Source: Candidatus Melainabacteria bacterium (GTDB lineage Bacteria > Cyanobacteriota > Vampirovibrionia > Obscuribacterales > Obscuribacteraceae). Taken from it: 64,000 nt of DNA. Location of the stretch: positions 1-64,000 of the forward strand of contig JACRFZ010000045.1 of the NCBI GenBank assembly GCA_016212515.1, read 5' to 3'. Of this stretch, positions 8,758 through 16,850 are shown piece after piece. Within the stretch, counting starts at the first letter, position 1. Each line of letters opens with the position of its first letter. The position numbers and the translations under genes were made by a program. The notes below the pieces were generated by a model. The model was not told the origin of the DNA, searched no databases, and was given only the letters and a program-made list of their open reading frames with translations.

Positions 8758-9387
8758 ATGAACATTCTCGTAATTCACCAAAACAAAACCCTTCTGGCTC
8801 ATCTGGTCAAGGTTCTCTCCGCTATCGGACATACCGTCACCGCGGCCACTTCCGTCAACCACGCTCACGAAAACACCAGACTATCGGTTCTGGAGACTGG
8901 AGCAGAGGACTACACCAGCTACCACTTTGCACTCAAGCCCTTGGACCTGGTACTCTGCGCGCCCTACAGCCCTGTTCTCTATTGCGGCAGCGAGCTGCAC
9001 TTACGGCATATCCTCAATGGCATGGCCGAGCACAAGAAAGCCGCTTGCGGAATTCTCTCGTCCCGCAAAGACGACAGAGATAATCTCCGCTACAAAGGCT
9101 TCACCAGCTTCATCACAGCCAAGCAACTGCGCACATTGACCGTCGACGATGCTCAGGAAGTCATTGACCTTCTGGTCACACAAGCCCAGGACTCAATTCG
9201 CAACTACGACAACCGCGATGAAGTGCGCCGCAGACGCGAACATCAGGAGACCCTAAACAGACTGGCCCGCGCAGAAAATGCCAAGCTCGAGGAAGCCTTG
9301 CGCACTCCCGCTCATCAACGCTCCATGAGTCAGGACTACCTGATCGACCAACATCGCCAGGAGCAATCTCGCCTGCGTTGCATGTAA
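8758..9387 (+). CDS. receiver-like protein with basic helical tail
   Basis: A 209-residue protein. The first 120 residues look like a degenerate response-regulator receiver fold: strand MNILVIHQ, amphipathic helix LLAHLVKVLSAIGH, second strand TVTAATS, and a later PLDLVLCA strand. The acidic pocket of true receivers is not obvious, so phosphorylation is doubtful. The last 70 residues are a charged helix (DEVRRRREHQETLNRLARAENAKL is split by no proline), likely coiled coil. It resembles in plan the receiver-like gene at 35439. Start at 8758 has TTGGAG. A strong terminator follows. Confidence 0.75.
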   Translation: MNILVIHQNKTLLAHLVKVLSAIGHTVTAATSVNHAHENTRLSVLETGAEDYTSYHFALKPLDLVLCAPYSPVLYCGSELHLRHILNGMAEHKKAACGILSSRKDDRDNLRYKGFTSFITAKQLRTLTVDDAQEVIDLLVTQAQDSIRNYDNRDEVRRRREHQETLNRLARAENAKLEEALRTPAHQRSMSQDYLIDQHRQEQSRLRCM

Positions 9388-9408
9388 ACATGGCTAACTG
9401 CTAAACCC

Positions 9409-9442
9409 GAACACTCCCGAGAATAAGTTTTCGGGAGTGTTC
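9409..9442 (+). terminator. intrinsic terminator
   Basis: Perfect 12-bp stem GAACACTCCCGA (9409-9420) with TCGGGAGTGTTC (9431-9442), 10-base loop, followed by TTTA. It ends the transcript of the receiver-like gene. Confidence 0.8.
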
Positions 9443-9481
9443 TTTATCCACCCCCTATTGATCACAGACCGGAGACCCTTT

Positions 9482-9733
9482 ATGACTCAAATGAAACCAC
9501 TTGCACGCATTCTGACCGGAGCCGTTGTCGGCACAATTTTCGCACTGGCGCTGTTTGGACTATTGGTACTAGCCAGCCAGGGCGCGGTGAAAATCGATAC
9601 TTCGCGAGCCCTCAACGCCATAATCATGTGCGCAGGTATGTTCGCTTTCTTCTTCGCCATTGGCTACGAAATGATCTGCGACGCCATGTCGTTTATCTAT
9701 AACCCCAAGGCACGCACACCCTACAAAGGCTGA
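9482..9733 (+). CDS. small membrane protein, 83 residues
   Basis: Two hydrophobic segments (about residues 8-31 and 43-64) with a short polar connector and a basic tail (YNPKARTPYKG). The start at 9482 is preceded by CGGAGA. Not recognised. It follows the terminator at 9409-9442, so it must have its own promoter or rely on readthrough. Confidence 0.75.
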   Translation: MTQMKPLARILTGAVVGTIFALALFGLLVLASQGAVKIDTSRALNAIIMCAGMFAFFFAIGYEMICDAMSFIYNPKARTPYKG

Positions 9734-9814
9734 TCGGCAGACCGAGAAGCTTCCACAATCCCTAAACAACCAACCAATAGCGGCTATTAAAAACCAAGTC
9801 GCTAGGAGACCATC

Positions 9815-10654
9815 ATGAACGCAAAAAGCATCACCGCAAACATCAGACGCATCCGCTGGACCGGCAACAGCACAACCCGTAACTATCTGGTATCTGCCGC
9901 CATTCGCCTTGACGAAAAGAACACAGCCTCTGCCTGCTGCGACAAACCGGTACCGGCTGATCGCAACTGGTGCGACCTGACAGAAACCGGTAGAACAATC
10001 GTCAACAGTATTCTGGCGCAAGACGCCGTTCAGGATGTACTTGTCACAAGCTTCTCATTAGAGGTAAAAATCTGGCCGGTCTTCACCTGGGATGACGTGC
10101 ACGAATGGACTCTAGAACTCATTAACACCCATCTCTTCCAGGGTGAAGCAGACATAGGTGAACTCGGCAAAACAAGCTGGGAACACGGCGTCATTCGCTA
10201 CAAAGGCACCAAGAAAGATACGGTGCGCTGGTACGGCGTATCTCTGCCGCTACGCCCCGATGAGAAGAGCCGCACTTCCCTGCAAGTTACATCGTGGGCA
10301 ACCATCGAAAGCATGAACAAAGCCTCTCTGGCCGATGCTTCAGTCCAACTCGCGCAGAAACAGATGGTTTTCAGTCACTCAGTATCGGCCTTGGGCGGCG
10401 AAACCAAATCAACGCCAAGGAATCCTGCAGCCAATGAGCCGTCATCCAGCCACCTAGCAGTCACGGCAGCATGCCTGAGCATTCTCAACGAGGTCTACAG
10501 CCTGAAAGGCGTCATGTCAATCTGGGTCGGAGCATTTGAAATCAGTGTCGAAATTGCGCCGGTCTTCAGTTGGAGCGACTATCACCAGGTAGTGGTGAAC
10601 ATCATCAACAAGCATCTCTTCGACGGCAAGGCAGCAGTTGAATTTGACGGCTAG
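9815..10654 (+). CDS. internally duplicated protein, weakly Nfu-N-like
   Basis: A 279-residue soluble protein built from two copies of the same fold, residues 59-111 and 216-273. Each copy runs: helix (SILA or SILN), V-x-x-V strand, LEVKI or ISVEI strand, APVF-type turn with W-D/S-D, and a helix ending INTHLF or INKHLF. The pattern recalls the NifU/Nfu N-terminal scaffold domain (hydrophobic helix, V-V, FxxVT, WDELKPEI), but no cluster-binding CxxC is present, and this similarity is only by eye. AGGAG precedes the start. It lies one gene upstream of TerD. Confidence 0.8.
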   Translation: MNAKSITANIRRIRWTGNSTTRNYLVSAAIRLDEKNTASACCDKPVPADRNWCDLTETGRTIVNSILAQDAVQDVLVTSFSLEVKIWPVFTWDDVHEWTLELINTHLFQGEADIGELGKTSWEHGVIRYKGTKKDTVRWYGVSLPLRPDEKSRTSLQVTSWATIESMNKASLADASVQLAQKQMVFSHSVSALGGETKSTPRNPAANEPSSSHLAVTAACLSILNEVYSLKGVMSIWVGAFEISVEIAPVFSWSDYHQVVVNIINKHLFDGKAAVEFDG

Positions 10655-10733
10655 CTAATGAAGAAACTGCAGGACTGGTAAAGGTCTTGCGGTTCGCGCA
10701 CCTATTTATTTCTAATTACCGGAGTACATTACC

Positions 10734-11333
10734 ATGAGCAAAACCGCAAAAAACACCCTGCTGTTCAAAGATTCTCTTCAACTTCGCATCGGGGTCAACT
10801 TCCACAAGTCGAGTTTGTTGCCGGCAGCGGCTCTCGACTTAGACATCTTCGCCATCGCTTACAACTCCAACCGGGAGGCACTCAGCATTGACGATTGCTG
10901 CACCTACTGCCACCCCTGGGCGGCCGAAGGCGCCGTCAAACTGGTCCAACCCACCCTCTCAAGCGGCGAAGACTGCTTCGATGGAGCCCTGGACTTAAAA
11001 CTCAGCGAGGAAATGCCGGAGTCAGTCAACCGCATCGTCATCGGTGCCTGCGTCGCCAAAACATCCCCACGCAGGCCTCAGTACTATCTCGATGCGCTGG
11101 AAACAGCGGAAATCGTGCTCGAAAGCAATTCAATGGCACTTGGACTGCATTACCATCTACCATCCGGAAGCGGCGCAAAGAAGCGCACCATTTACCTCGT
11201 GGAACTGCAAAAGCACGATGGAAAATGGCATTTGCACGTGGACGGCAAAATGGCAAAAGGGGGGATGCAGACGGTACTTAAGCAACACAAGATTAATGTA
11301 GACCTGGATACCCTGGCAATCCAGAACAGCTAG
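10734..11333 (+). CDS. TerD-domain protein
   Basis: A 199-residue protein of the TerD (tellurium resistance) family, which are cytoplasmic calcium-binding beta-sandwich proteins linked to stress responses. Recognisable are LRIGVNF, the strand-loop ALDLDIFAIAYNSN with the two acidic residues, DDCCTYCHPWAAEGAV, the acidic loop GEDCFDGALDL before the second half, and MPESVNRIVIGACV, matching the usual P-x-x-V-x-x-IV-F/I strand. The last 60 residues add a basic beta segment. The CxxC-containing insertion (DDCCTYC) is unusual. CGGAG lies upstream. Neighbours are unknowns, not the classical TerABCEF set. Confidence 0.85.
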   Translation: MSKTAKNTLLFKDSLQLRIGVNFHKSSLLPAAALDLDIFAIAYNSNREALSIDDCCTYCHPWAAEGAVKLVQPTLSSGEDCFDGALDLKLSEEMPESVNRIVIGACVAKTSPRRPQYYLDALETAEIVLESNSMALGLHYHLPSGSGAKKRTIYLVELQKHDGKWHLHVDGKMAKGGMQTVLKQHKINVDLDTLAIQNS

Positions 11334-11402
11334 AAGACTCTGCCACAGGACCTCAACTCGCCACGGAAGGCAATTCCATCGAAACTACAATCGGAGACAC
11401 TA

Positions 11403-11813
11403 ATGTCTGAACAAAATGCACAAGAAATCGTCGGCACCCTTATCAACGTGGAAAAGGTCGTAGTAAGTGGCAAACCTCAAAGCGGTGATCAGGATGCGCG
11501 ATGGGAACATGCCGTCTGCCGTCCAGCTGAAGGTGGTATTACCGGCGCTCACACAGTGCACATCCTCACCCTGTTGAAGGAACGCGGACGCCATATGGAA
11601 GACAGCCCCGATGTCTATGCCGCCGTCTTTGAGGAAGTGGTCACCGACTCAAGCCGACCAAGCGACATCGCCATGGCGCTTCTGTGCCGCTCTGGAGGCA
11701 AAGTCAAACTCAAAATCGACTATGCCGGAGAGGTGCCCATCGCCGGCGCTCCCGATGCCAAGCTGAGGATTCCTTTGCTTGCCCTGGAAGCAATCGACGA
11801 AGACGACTACTAA
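11403..11813 (+). CDS. small unrecognised soluble protein, 136 residues
   Basis: Predicted beta-rich, ending in the acidic tail EAIDEDDY. The central HTVHILTLLKERGRHM segment is helical. No signal peptide, membrane segment or recognised motif. TCGGAG precedes the ATG by five bases, and the 69-base gap from TerD contains no hairpin, so co-transcription with TerD is plausible. Function unknown. Confidence 0.8.
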   Translation: MSEQNAQEIVGTLINVEKVVVSGKPQSGDQDARWEHAVCRPAEGGITGAHTVHILTLLKERGRHMEDSPDVYAAVFEEVVTDSSRPSDIAMALLCRSGGKVKLKIDYAGEVPIAGAPDAKLRIPLLALEAIDEDDY

Positions 11814-11932
11814 TAACGCTTCGGCGAAAGAGCAGCAGTCAAGTTAAACGCCTCGCAAACTTCACAGTCTGCACCTAACGGTGCGGGCCTATTTGCCAAT
11901 TCACCGCGAGAAACCTCGCAAGAGAAATTCGT

Positions 11933-12157
11933 ATGTATATCGATCCTACAGCGTTGATAGTCCTGTTTGTTCTGTTCCTTATCCTCTGGCAGTCCTTTCG
12001 CTATCTCACATACCGAGTGGCGCACTGGCTCACCATCGCCGCCGTGGTATTCGTGGTGCTGGCCATAATCAATCCGACTCAAACAAGAGTCATGGTTCAC
12101 CATTTATGGTACTGGCTCCTCGACGCCGTGCACAAAATCATCTATGTGCTTAGCTGA
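11933..12157 (+). CDS. small membrane protein, 74 residues
   Basis: Two hydrophobic segments (about residues 7-25 and 31-47) followed by an amphipathic, Trp/His-rich tail (HHLWYWLLDAVHKIIYV) that could lie on the membrane. The ribosome binding site is weak (AAGAGAAA), the main reason for reduced confidence. No family recognised. Confidence 0.65.
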   Translation: MYIDPTALIVLFVLFLILWQSFRYLTYRVAHWLTIAAVVFVVLAIINPTQTRVMVHHLWYWLLDAVHKIIYVLS

Positions 12158-12183
12158 CACCTCTTGCCTGAACTGAGCGACCG

Positions 12184-12207
12184 CTTGCCTTGTAGACAGA
12201 AGGCAAG
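12184..12207 (+). terminator. hairpin in leader of sigma factor gene
   Basis: Perfect 8-bp stem CTTGCCTT (12184-12191) with AAGGCAAG (12200-12207), no T tract. Located 100 bases upstream of the sigma factor start. Confidence 0.5.
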
Positions 12208-12249
12208 AAGGCTGCAGGAGCAATGGATTTTCACAAGTAGCTAGAAGAA

Positions 12250-12285
12250 GACCGGTATGAACAGTCGTTCTTGCCGGTCCTTGTT
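12250..12285 (+). terminator. terminator-like hairpin just upstream of sigma factor gene
   Basis: GACCGG (12250-12255) pairs with CCGGTC (12274-12279), followed by CTTGTTT. It lies 25 bases before the sigma factor start, so it may terminate upstream transcription or attenuate expression of the sigma factor. Confidence 0.45.
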
Positions 12286-12305
12286 TATTGCAACTGGAGA
12301 AGTTT

Positions 12306-13181
12306 ATGACAGATGAACTTTCATTTGATGATGAGAGACTTTCCCTTTTCTCAATGTACATGCAGGAGGCCCGCAAGATACCTCTAATCACGGCAGAAGA
12401 GGAAGCCACGCTTGCCTTCCGTGCCAGAAACGTGGGCAACGCAGCAGCAGCGGCTAGAACAGCTCTAATTGAAGCGAACCTGCGTTTAGTGGTCTCAGTA
12501 GCCTGGCGTTATGTCAGACCAGGAATTGAACTGGATGATCTGGTGCAAGAAGGCAACATCGGCCTGATGAAAGCAATTAGCCGGTTCGATCCGTCCAAAG
12601 GCTTTCGCCTATCTACCTACGCACTCTGGTGGATTCGCCTGGCCATCAAGCGCTACATCGCCAACTATGGAAGGCAAATCAGGCTACCGGTGCACAAGGT
12701 AAGAAAAGCCTATCAGCTCAATCAGGCTCTCGAAACTCTCAGACGGCACGGACCCGAGCCTACACTGGCCGAGCTTGCCGCGTTCTTGAATCTCACTGTT
12801 AAATCTACCGGTGACCTGCTTCGGCAAATGGCATTGCCGGTCTCTCTGCAAGAACCTGCATCCCAAGCCGGTCAAGAAGACGGCGACGACGAGCGCGAGT
12901 TGCTCGACACCATAGCAGCCGATCAGTCCTGGGAACCCACCCAAAAAGCAGAAACCGACGATATTGCAGCAGCTCTCAATGCCGCAATGGCAAAACTGAA
13001 CGAGCGAGAAACCCTCATTCTTCAGCACCGCTTCGGCCTTGGCGAGGCTGATTTCCTCACTCTGGAAGAAATAGGCAACATGTTCTCAATTACCCGGGAA
13101 CGTGTGCGTCAGATTGAGTCGGCGGCTTTAAGAAAGCTTGGCCGAGGGGAAAAGGGAGCGGCCCTGCGGCAGCTCCTCTGA
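12306..13181 (+). CDS. sigma-70 family RNA polymerase sigma factor (RpoD-like)
   Basis: A 291-residue sigma factor with region 1.2 (LFSMYMQEARKIPLI), region 2 (LIEANLRLVVSVAWRY, DDLVQEGNIGLMKAISRFD, GFRLSTYALWWIRLAIKRYI), region 3 (QIRLPVHKVRKAYQLNQ) and region 4 with its helix-turn-helix (LTLEEIGNMFSITRERVRQI). There is no long region 1.1, so it looks like a group 2 or compact group 1 factor that recognises -10/-35 promoters. Start at 12306 has CTGGAGAAG. Two hairpins in its leader suggest separate control. Whether it is the primary factor cannot be told here. Confidence 0.93.
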   Translation: MTDELSFDDERLSLFSMYMQEARKIPLITAEEEATLAFRARNVGNAAAAARTALIEANLRLVVSVAWRYVRPGIELDDLVQEGNIGLMKAISRFDPSKGFRLSTYALWWIRLAIKRYIANYGRQIRLPVHKVRKAYQLNQALETLRRHGPEPTLAELAAFLNLTVKSTGDLLRQMALPVSLQEPASQAGQEDGDDERELLDTIAADQSWEPTQKAETDDIAAALNAAMAKLNERETLILQHRFGLGEADFLTLEEIGNMFSITRERVRQIESAALRKLGRGEKGAALRQLL

Positions 13182-13307
13182 CCGGCAACCGGAGGCAGCC
13201 CTCAGGGACCTTCCTCCGACACAAATCTAGTATCAGACGCCTGCACCACTCGCGAACCCAACCCTCGCTAGCGGCTGCAGGCGCCCTCAACGTATTGGAG
13301 AACAACA

Positions 13308-13592
13308 ATGAATAAAAATTACAAACAACCAATCACCATCGGCAACGCTCCCATCGTCGGCGAAACGGCCCGCGAACAGGCCGAGAGCGTCTATGCCCGC
13401 TGCAAACAACTGTTGGAGCCAATGCAAGAGCGCCAGCAGTCAGTGCGCATTTACGCGCCGGAGCTGTCAAATAGAGTGCGCGACCTTGTGGTGGAGCTGT
13501 TTCTGAAGGACAACTGGAGCGCCCGATACTTCAGAAACCGGCAGTACAAGCGCACTCCCTATTTCATCTTCACAAAAGTGGCAGCGGCTTAA
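13308..13592 (+). CDS. small unrecognised protein, 94 residues
   Basis: A soluble basic protein: one long amphipathic helix (GETAREQAESVYARCKQLLEPMQERQQSV) followed by a mixed region with SNRVRDLVVELFLKD and an arginine-rich RYFRNRQYKR stretch that could bind nucleic acid. TTGGAG precedes the ATG. It lies 127 bases downstream of the sigma factor gene, without a visible terminator between them. Confidence 0.75.
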   Translation: MNKNYKQPITIGNAPIVGETAREQAESVYARCKQLLEPMQERQQSVRIYAPELSNRVRDLVVELFLKDNWSARYFRNRQYKRTPYFIFTKVAAA

Positions 13593-13631
13593 ACGGCTGT
13601 TCACTCTAATTCTTACTTCAGGAGAAATGTC

Positions 13632-13763
13632 ATGAAAACAAAATCAACCGTATCCCGCAAGGATAACGCACAATTCGCCTTTGCTGCTCTGGCTATCCTG
13701 CTAGGGCTGGCAATACTCAGAGGTCTAACTGCAATACAAGAACGCTTCGGCAAAGGAGGCTAA
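13632..13763 (+). CDS. tiny single-pass membrane protein, 43 residues
   Basis: A 43-residue frame with GGAGAAA eight bases upstream of ATG. After a basic start (MKTKSTVSRKDN) comes one membrane helix (FAFAALAILLGLAIL) and a short tail (QERFGKGG). Its last codons form the AAAGGAGG ribosome binding site of the next gene, which starts 4 bases after the stop, so the two are translationally linked. Confidence 0.7.
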   Translation: MKTKSTVSRKDNAQFAFAALAILLGLAILRGLTAIQERFGKGG

Positions 13764-13767
13764 TTCA

Positions 13768-14112
13768 ATGAGATCCATCTTTATACCGGAACCCGAAACT
13801 GCCCGCATCTTCGGCATCCTCATGGTGATTGCCGGTGGTGTCGCGGCGGTTCACTTCACGGAACTACCGCAGCGAGTCAACGCTGTGATCTTTGTTGCCG
13901 CCTGGATTGGCTTCATGTCCACGCTCATAGCCTGGGCATTCAACAGCCAAAACCTCGACAACACGAACCACCAATTGCTTCTGCCGGCGTCCTTTCTACT
14001 CATGGTGCTCTGCTCCTTCGGCGTGTTGGGCTTTCTACCTGCACTGGCCATGGTTACAGGCGGCATGCTGACAGGACTCACCTTCACACCCATTTTGCAA
14101 CCGGCGCACTAA
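13768..14112 (+). CDS. four-helix membrane protein, 114 residues
   Basis: Four hydrophobic segments (about residues 13-29, 38-56, 70-86, 88-106), with short loops and no large soluble part. The start follows AAAGGAGG, one of the strongest ribosome sites in the window, embedded in the end of the preceding tiny gene. No family recognised. Confidence 0.8.
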   Translation: MRSIFIPEPETARIFGILMVIAGGVAAVHFTELPQRVNAVIFVAAWIGFMSTLIAWAFNSQNLDNTNHQLLLPASFLLMVLCSFGVLGFLPALAMVTGGMLTGLTFTPILQPAH

Positions 14113-14171
14113 TCAACTTCCAGGCGGCGGCAAACCAACCTTACTTTCAAACCACTTATCATGAGGTTAAT

Positions 14172-14549
14172 ATGAACCAAACACTCCTAAGCAAAGTGCA
14201 AGCAGCAGCTCAAGTTATCACCACCTTCCTCGGCAAACTTGAGCAAGCGGGGCTCTTACAACTCGACAAGGCACAGCACATTCAGTTTGCGTCCGAGTAC
14301 CTCAACAAGACTCTGGCCGAAATCGAGACAAAAGGCTCGGAGGCTATGCAGCAAAGCTATCTTCAAATAAACAAAGCGACTCTTTCCGAGGCCATCAGTC
14401 AGTGTGTTTTCGGCAGTGCTGAAATCGTGCTCTGCGGCGGGCTGAGAACCGTTTCCGATGCCGCCCTGCAATCGGAAATCGCCAACTATTACTACGACAA
14501 AATCAATGTGTCGGTGCGTCCGCTGATAAACCAGGTAGCCGCGCTCTAG
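14172..14549 (+). CDS. small unrecognised helical protein, 125 residues
   Basis: Soluble, predicted all-helical except a short strand (AEIVLCGGL) near residue 80. The N-terminal half (LLSKVQAAAQVITTFLGKLEQAGLL) is amphipathic. GAGG precedes the ATG. No motif recognised. Confidence 0.75.
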   Translation: MNQTLLSKVQAAAQVITTFLGKLEQAGLLQLDKAQHIQFASEYLNKTLAEIETKGSEAMQQSYLQINKATLSEAISQCVFGSAEIVLCGGLRTVSDAALQSEIANYYYDKINVSVRPLINQVAAL

Positions 14550-14600
14550 CCGCCGCCTCGATCAGTCGCAACGGCCCACCCACCAATAACCGGCAACAGT

Positions 14601-14675
14601 CCGGAGAGCCACCTGGACTCTATGGTCTTGTGCAATATCAAGGCACCAGATCAGGCTCTCCGGAAACTCTGGTGC
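14601..14675 (+). promoter_or_regulatory. predicted H-type pseudoknot in 5-prime leader
   Basis: Two perfect stems interlock. Stem A: CCGGAGAGCC (14601-14610) with GGCTCTCCGG (14654-14663). Stem B: GCACCAGA (14643-14650) with TCTGGTGC (14668-14675). The 5-prime arm of B lies inside the loop of A and its 3-prime arm outside, which is pseudoknot topology. The structure ends 30 bases before the start codon of the 14706 gene. It may be a cis-acting regulator; no known riboswitch class was recognised. Confidence 0.5.
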
Positions 14676-14705
14676 AATCCAGTTCTTATCAATTTGGAGA
14701 CCCAC

Positions 14706-15359
14706 ATGCAGTACATAACATCAAAGACGAGAACACGTCTGAAGAGAACTCTAATTGTCGTGGGAGGGTTACTCTTCCTCTGGCATCTGGCCACAGCATG
14801 CTATCTAGTAGCCCTCGACTGGCAATGGCAGCTCACCCATGACACGTATAAACCAAGCCTGGGAATGTCGTTCTTAAACCTGGCAGGCATCGCATGCTGG
14901 GGTGCAATCGGTCTGATTGTGCCTCTCTGTGCGCTTTATGAAGCCTTTGAGGAGCGCAGCCTCTTCAATTTATCAACCGCGAGCAAAAACGGACGCTGCC
15001 CGGCGTGGCAATTTCTCTCTATCCTCTTGTTGCCTGTAATCATTGTCGGAACGATTGGCATAGCCTACAACGAAATGTTGTTCACACTCTCCACTGACAT
15101 GAAGCCTACCAAGGCTGCTGAAGACGCTTTTCAGGGTTATCTCGGGATTACAGTGGGCAGCGTCGTGTTTCTCCTTTGCGGCAGCCTGCTTCTGGCAGTT
15201 CTCACCGATATCTGGAAACCGGCCAAGCCTAGAAGCGACTCAACATACACAGCCAGCCACCGTTGCTACAGCCAAAGCAAAAAGACTGAAACAGACGACT
15301 GCGACACTGTGCGCAAGGTTGGTTTGGGACTTTTGCTGGGGTGGTTGTTCTTCGGTTAA
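14706..15359 (+). CDS. membrane protein, 217 residues
   Basis: Hydrophobic segments near residues 15-35, 50-72, 100-122 and 145-165, plus a final short one (VGLGLLLGWLFFG) at the C terminus after a hydrophilic stretch containing TYTASHRCYSQSKKTETDDCD. The frame opens at 14622, but ATG 14706 has TTGGAG and the earlier part overlaps the pseudoknot leader. No family recognised. Confidence 0.8.
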   Translation: MQYITSKTRTRLKRTLIVVGGLLFLWHLATACYLVALDWQWQLTHDTYKPSLGMSFLNLAGIACWGAIGLIVPLCALYEAFEERSLFNLSTASKNGRCPAWQFLSILLLPVIIVGTIGIAYNEMLFTLSTDMKPTKAAEDAFQGYLGITVGSVVFLLCGSLLLAVLTDIWKPAKPRSDSTYTASHRCYSQSKKTETDDCDTVRKVGLGLLLGWLFFG

Positions 15360-15442
15360 CTACCCAGCACGCACGATAACGGCACTGCCCACTACCGTTC
15401 ATTCACTCCAAGCTATCTATTTCATATTCACAGGAGAAACTC

Positions 15443-15643
15443 ATGAATACCACAAAACATCACTGCACTAATAATGGTGGCAAAGGCTGGAGTCAACCTG
15501 ACACCGAGGCCACCTGTATGGAACAGGAGGACGGCAGATTCATTCTGCTGGTCAATCTTGAGGAGTTTTGTACTCATGTCAACTTCTGCCCCTTCTGTGG
15601 CGAGAAGGCGCCCACGCAGTCTGAATTCAACAGCTGCCCTTAG
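15443..15643 (+). CDS. small protein with C-terminal CxxC knuckle, 66 residues
   Basis: A hydrophilic N terminus, the strand GRFILLVNL, then FCPFCGEKAP, one zinc-knuckle-type CxxC near residue 50, plus three other cysteines. It resembles the short single-knuckle proteins of phages and plasmids that carry CPFCG, but no function follows. AGGAG precedes the ATG at 15443. Confidence 0.75.
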   Translation: MNTTKHHCTNNGGKGWSQPDTEATCMEQEDGRFILLVNLEEFCTHVNFCPFCGEKAPTQSEFNSCP

Positions 15644-15883
15644 ATTTTTGTAGGATGGCGGCTCATTGTCAGGCTCCAGCTGAGCAATGATGCCGCTTTG
15701 CCGCTTTAACATCTTAAATTTTCGCCCTATTCTACTTCTCTTTGTAGTAGCTTGCGGCAAAAAAGAAGGGAAAGCTGATGCAGTCACTATGCAAGCCGTT
15801 TCCAACCGGCTTGCATATCATGATTCAATCAGCACAATCCCTTCAAGTCACGTGCGCTTCTCTTGCTACCGCAGTTATCCCTG

Positions 15884-16282
15884 TCAGACGACACCTAAGG
15901 AATCATAGGTCTGTCCGAATAGTTCCGGATAGAACCAGCCTTCTGCGTCGATGAAAGGAGCCACGGCGTCCGGGATAGTGGCAGGTGCAGCAATCCAGCC
16001 AATGGCTTCGATTTGCAAAGCACTTCTCCATTTGACCCTGATTTGCCTTCCATCGAGGGCAGCGATGTCTTCGCTGTACTCCCCACACAAACAGGCGATG
16101 ACTTTCGTCAGCAGGCTCACCTTACGCTCACAGTCGCGCTGTCCGACACCCAGACCAAAGCCGGTAACAAAATCTTTTCCAACCAATTCAAAGTAGACGC
16201 CCGGGTTGTTCAAGAATTCTTCAAGACAACCGCCTTTCGGACGGCAAATCTCAATACTAGAAGATTTTCGGTTTGTATTCAT
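15884..16282 (-). CDS. small unrecognised protein, 132 residues
   Basis: Predicted mixed alpha/beta. Cysteines occur near residues 13 and 20 (EICRPKGGC) and in RDCERK and ACLCGEY. The C-terminal half is hydrophobic (ALQIEAIGWIAAPATIPDAVAPFIDAEGW), perhaps a beta-sheet core. A GTG at 16333 lies in frame, but ATG at 16282 is preferred, with a modest CTGGA site. No family recognised. Confidence 0.65.
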   Translation of the reverse strand: MNTNRKSSSIEICRPKGGCLEEFLNNPGVYFELVGKDFVTGFGLGVGQRDCERKVSLLTKVIACLCGEYSEDIAALDGRQIRVKWRSALQIEAIGWIAAPATIPDAVAPFIDAEGWFYPELFGQTYDSLGVV

Positions 16283-16316
16283 AATGTTCCAGCTATCAAT
16301 AAATGTGAAAGGAAAA

Positions 16317-16343
16317 GGCGTCCGCAATTGCACCGGAACGCCT
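16317..16343 (-). terminator. terminator-like hairpin
   Basis: AGGCGTCCG (16317-16325) pairs with CGGAACGCCT (16334-16343) with one bulge. On the minus strand a T-rich stretch (TTTCCTTTTC) follows. It ends the 16384 gene. Confidence 0.6.
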
Positions 16344-16383
16344 CAATTACTGGAAGGAAGACGACTACCGACAGCTTAACTGC

Positions 16384-16767
16384 CTACTCTTCCTGGTTGT
16401 ACCGGATCAGGAAGTGAATGGTATCGGCGTGATTGGTGCCCATTCTCTGCGTGTAGCTGAGCAGTTTCTCAAGACTATCGCTGCAACGTTTAACCGCATC
16501 AGCCAGAGGTAAGAGAACGCTCTGGGCGGGTCTTTGCCCGGCACTCTCCAGCGCGGCAAGCAACGCATCAACAGCCTTGCTGAATTTGGCCAATAGCTTA
16601 TCAGCCCGTTCCCGGCGCGCGGCCCCACTCATCCATAAATCCAGACGAGCAGGCATGGTTGCCAGTTCTTCCTTCAAAGCGAAACATTTCTCTAAAGCAT
16701 CTTGCACCTGATTGTCAGGCACTACTTCTTCGCTCAGGTTTTCAAACACTTGTTCATTAGAACGCAT
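16384..16767 (-). CDS. helical protein, 127 residues
   Basis: Soluble and almost entirely helical with heptad-like spacing (VQDALEKCFALKEELATM; ERADKLLAKFSKAVDALLAALES; ADAVKRCSDSLEKLLSY), probably a short coiled-coil bundle. GGAG lies ahead of the ATG at 16767. Hairpins at both ends suggest a monocistronic unit. Function unknown. Confidence 0.75.
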   Translation of the reverse strand: MRSNEQVFENLSEEVVPDNQVQDALEKCFALKEELATMPARLDLWMSGAARRERADKLLAKFSKAVDALLAALESAGQRPAQSVLLPLADAVKRCSDSLEKLLSYTQRMGTNHADTIHFLIRYNQEE

Positions 16768-16801
16768 ACATTACTCCATCACTTTTCAACAGTTGCAAAT
16801 C

Positions 16802-16831
16802 GCAGACGGGCGGCAGATGCAGCCCGTCTGC
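16802..16831 (-). terminator. hairpin between 16851 and 16384 genes
   Basis: Perfect 10-bp stem GCAGACGGGC (16802-16811) with GCCCGTCTGC (16822-16831). It sits 20 bases after the stop of the upstream membrane protein gene; a short GATTTG follows on the minus strand. Confidence 0.65.
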
Positions 16832-16850
16832 AAAATATCGCAAGTTCGAA

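Noticed and set aside
15428..15805. Minus-strand frame opposite the CxxC protein gene
   Set aside because: No ribosome site; the plus-strand gene has AGGAG and a zinc-knuckle motif.
15687..15908. Plus-strand frame with a lipobox-like LLLFVVACGKK
   Set aside because: No ribosome binding site, start in the wrong place for a signal peptide and overlap with the converging 15884 gene.
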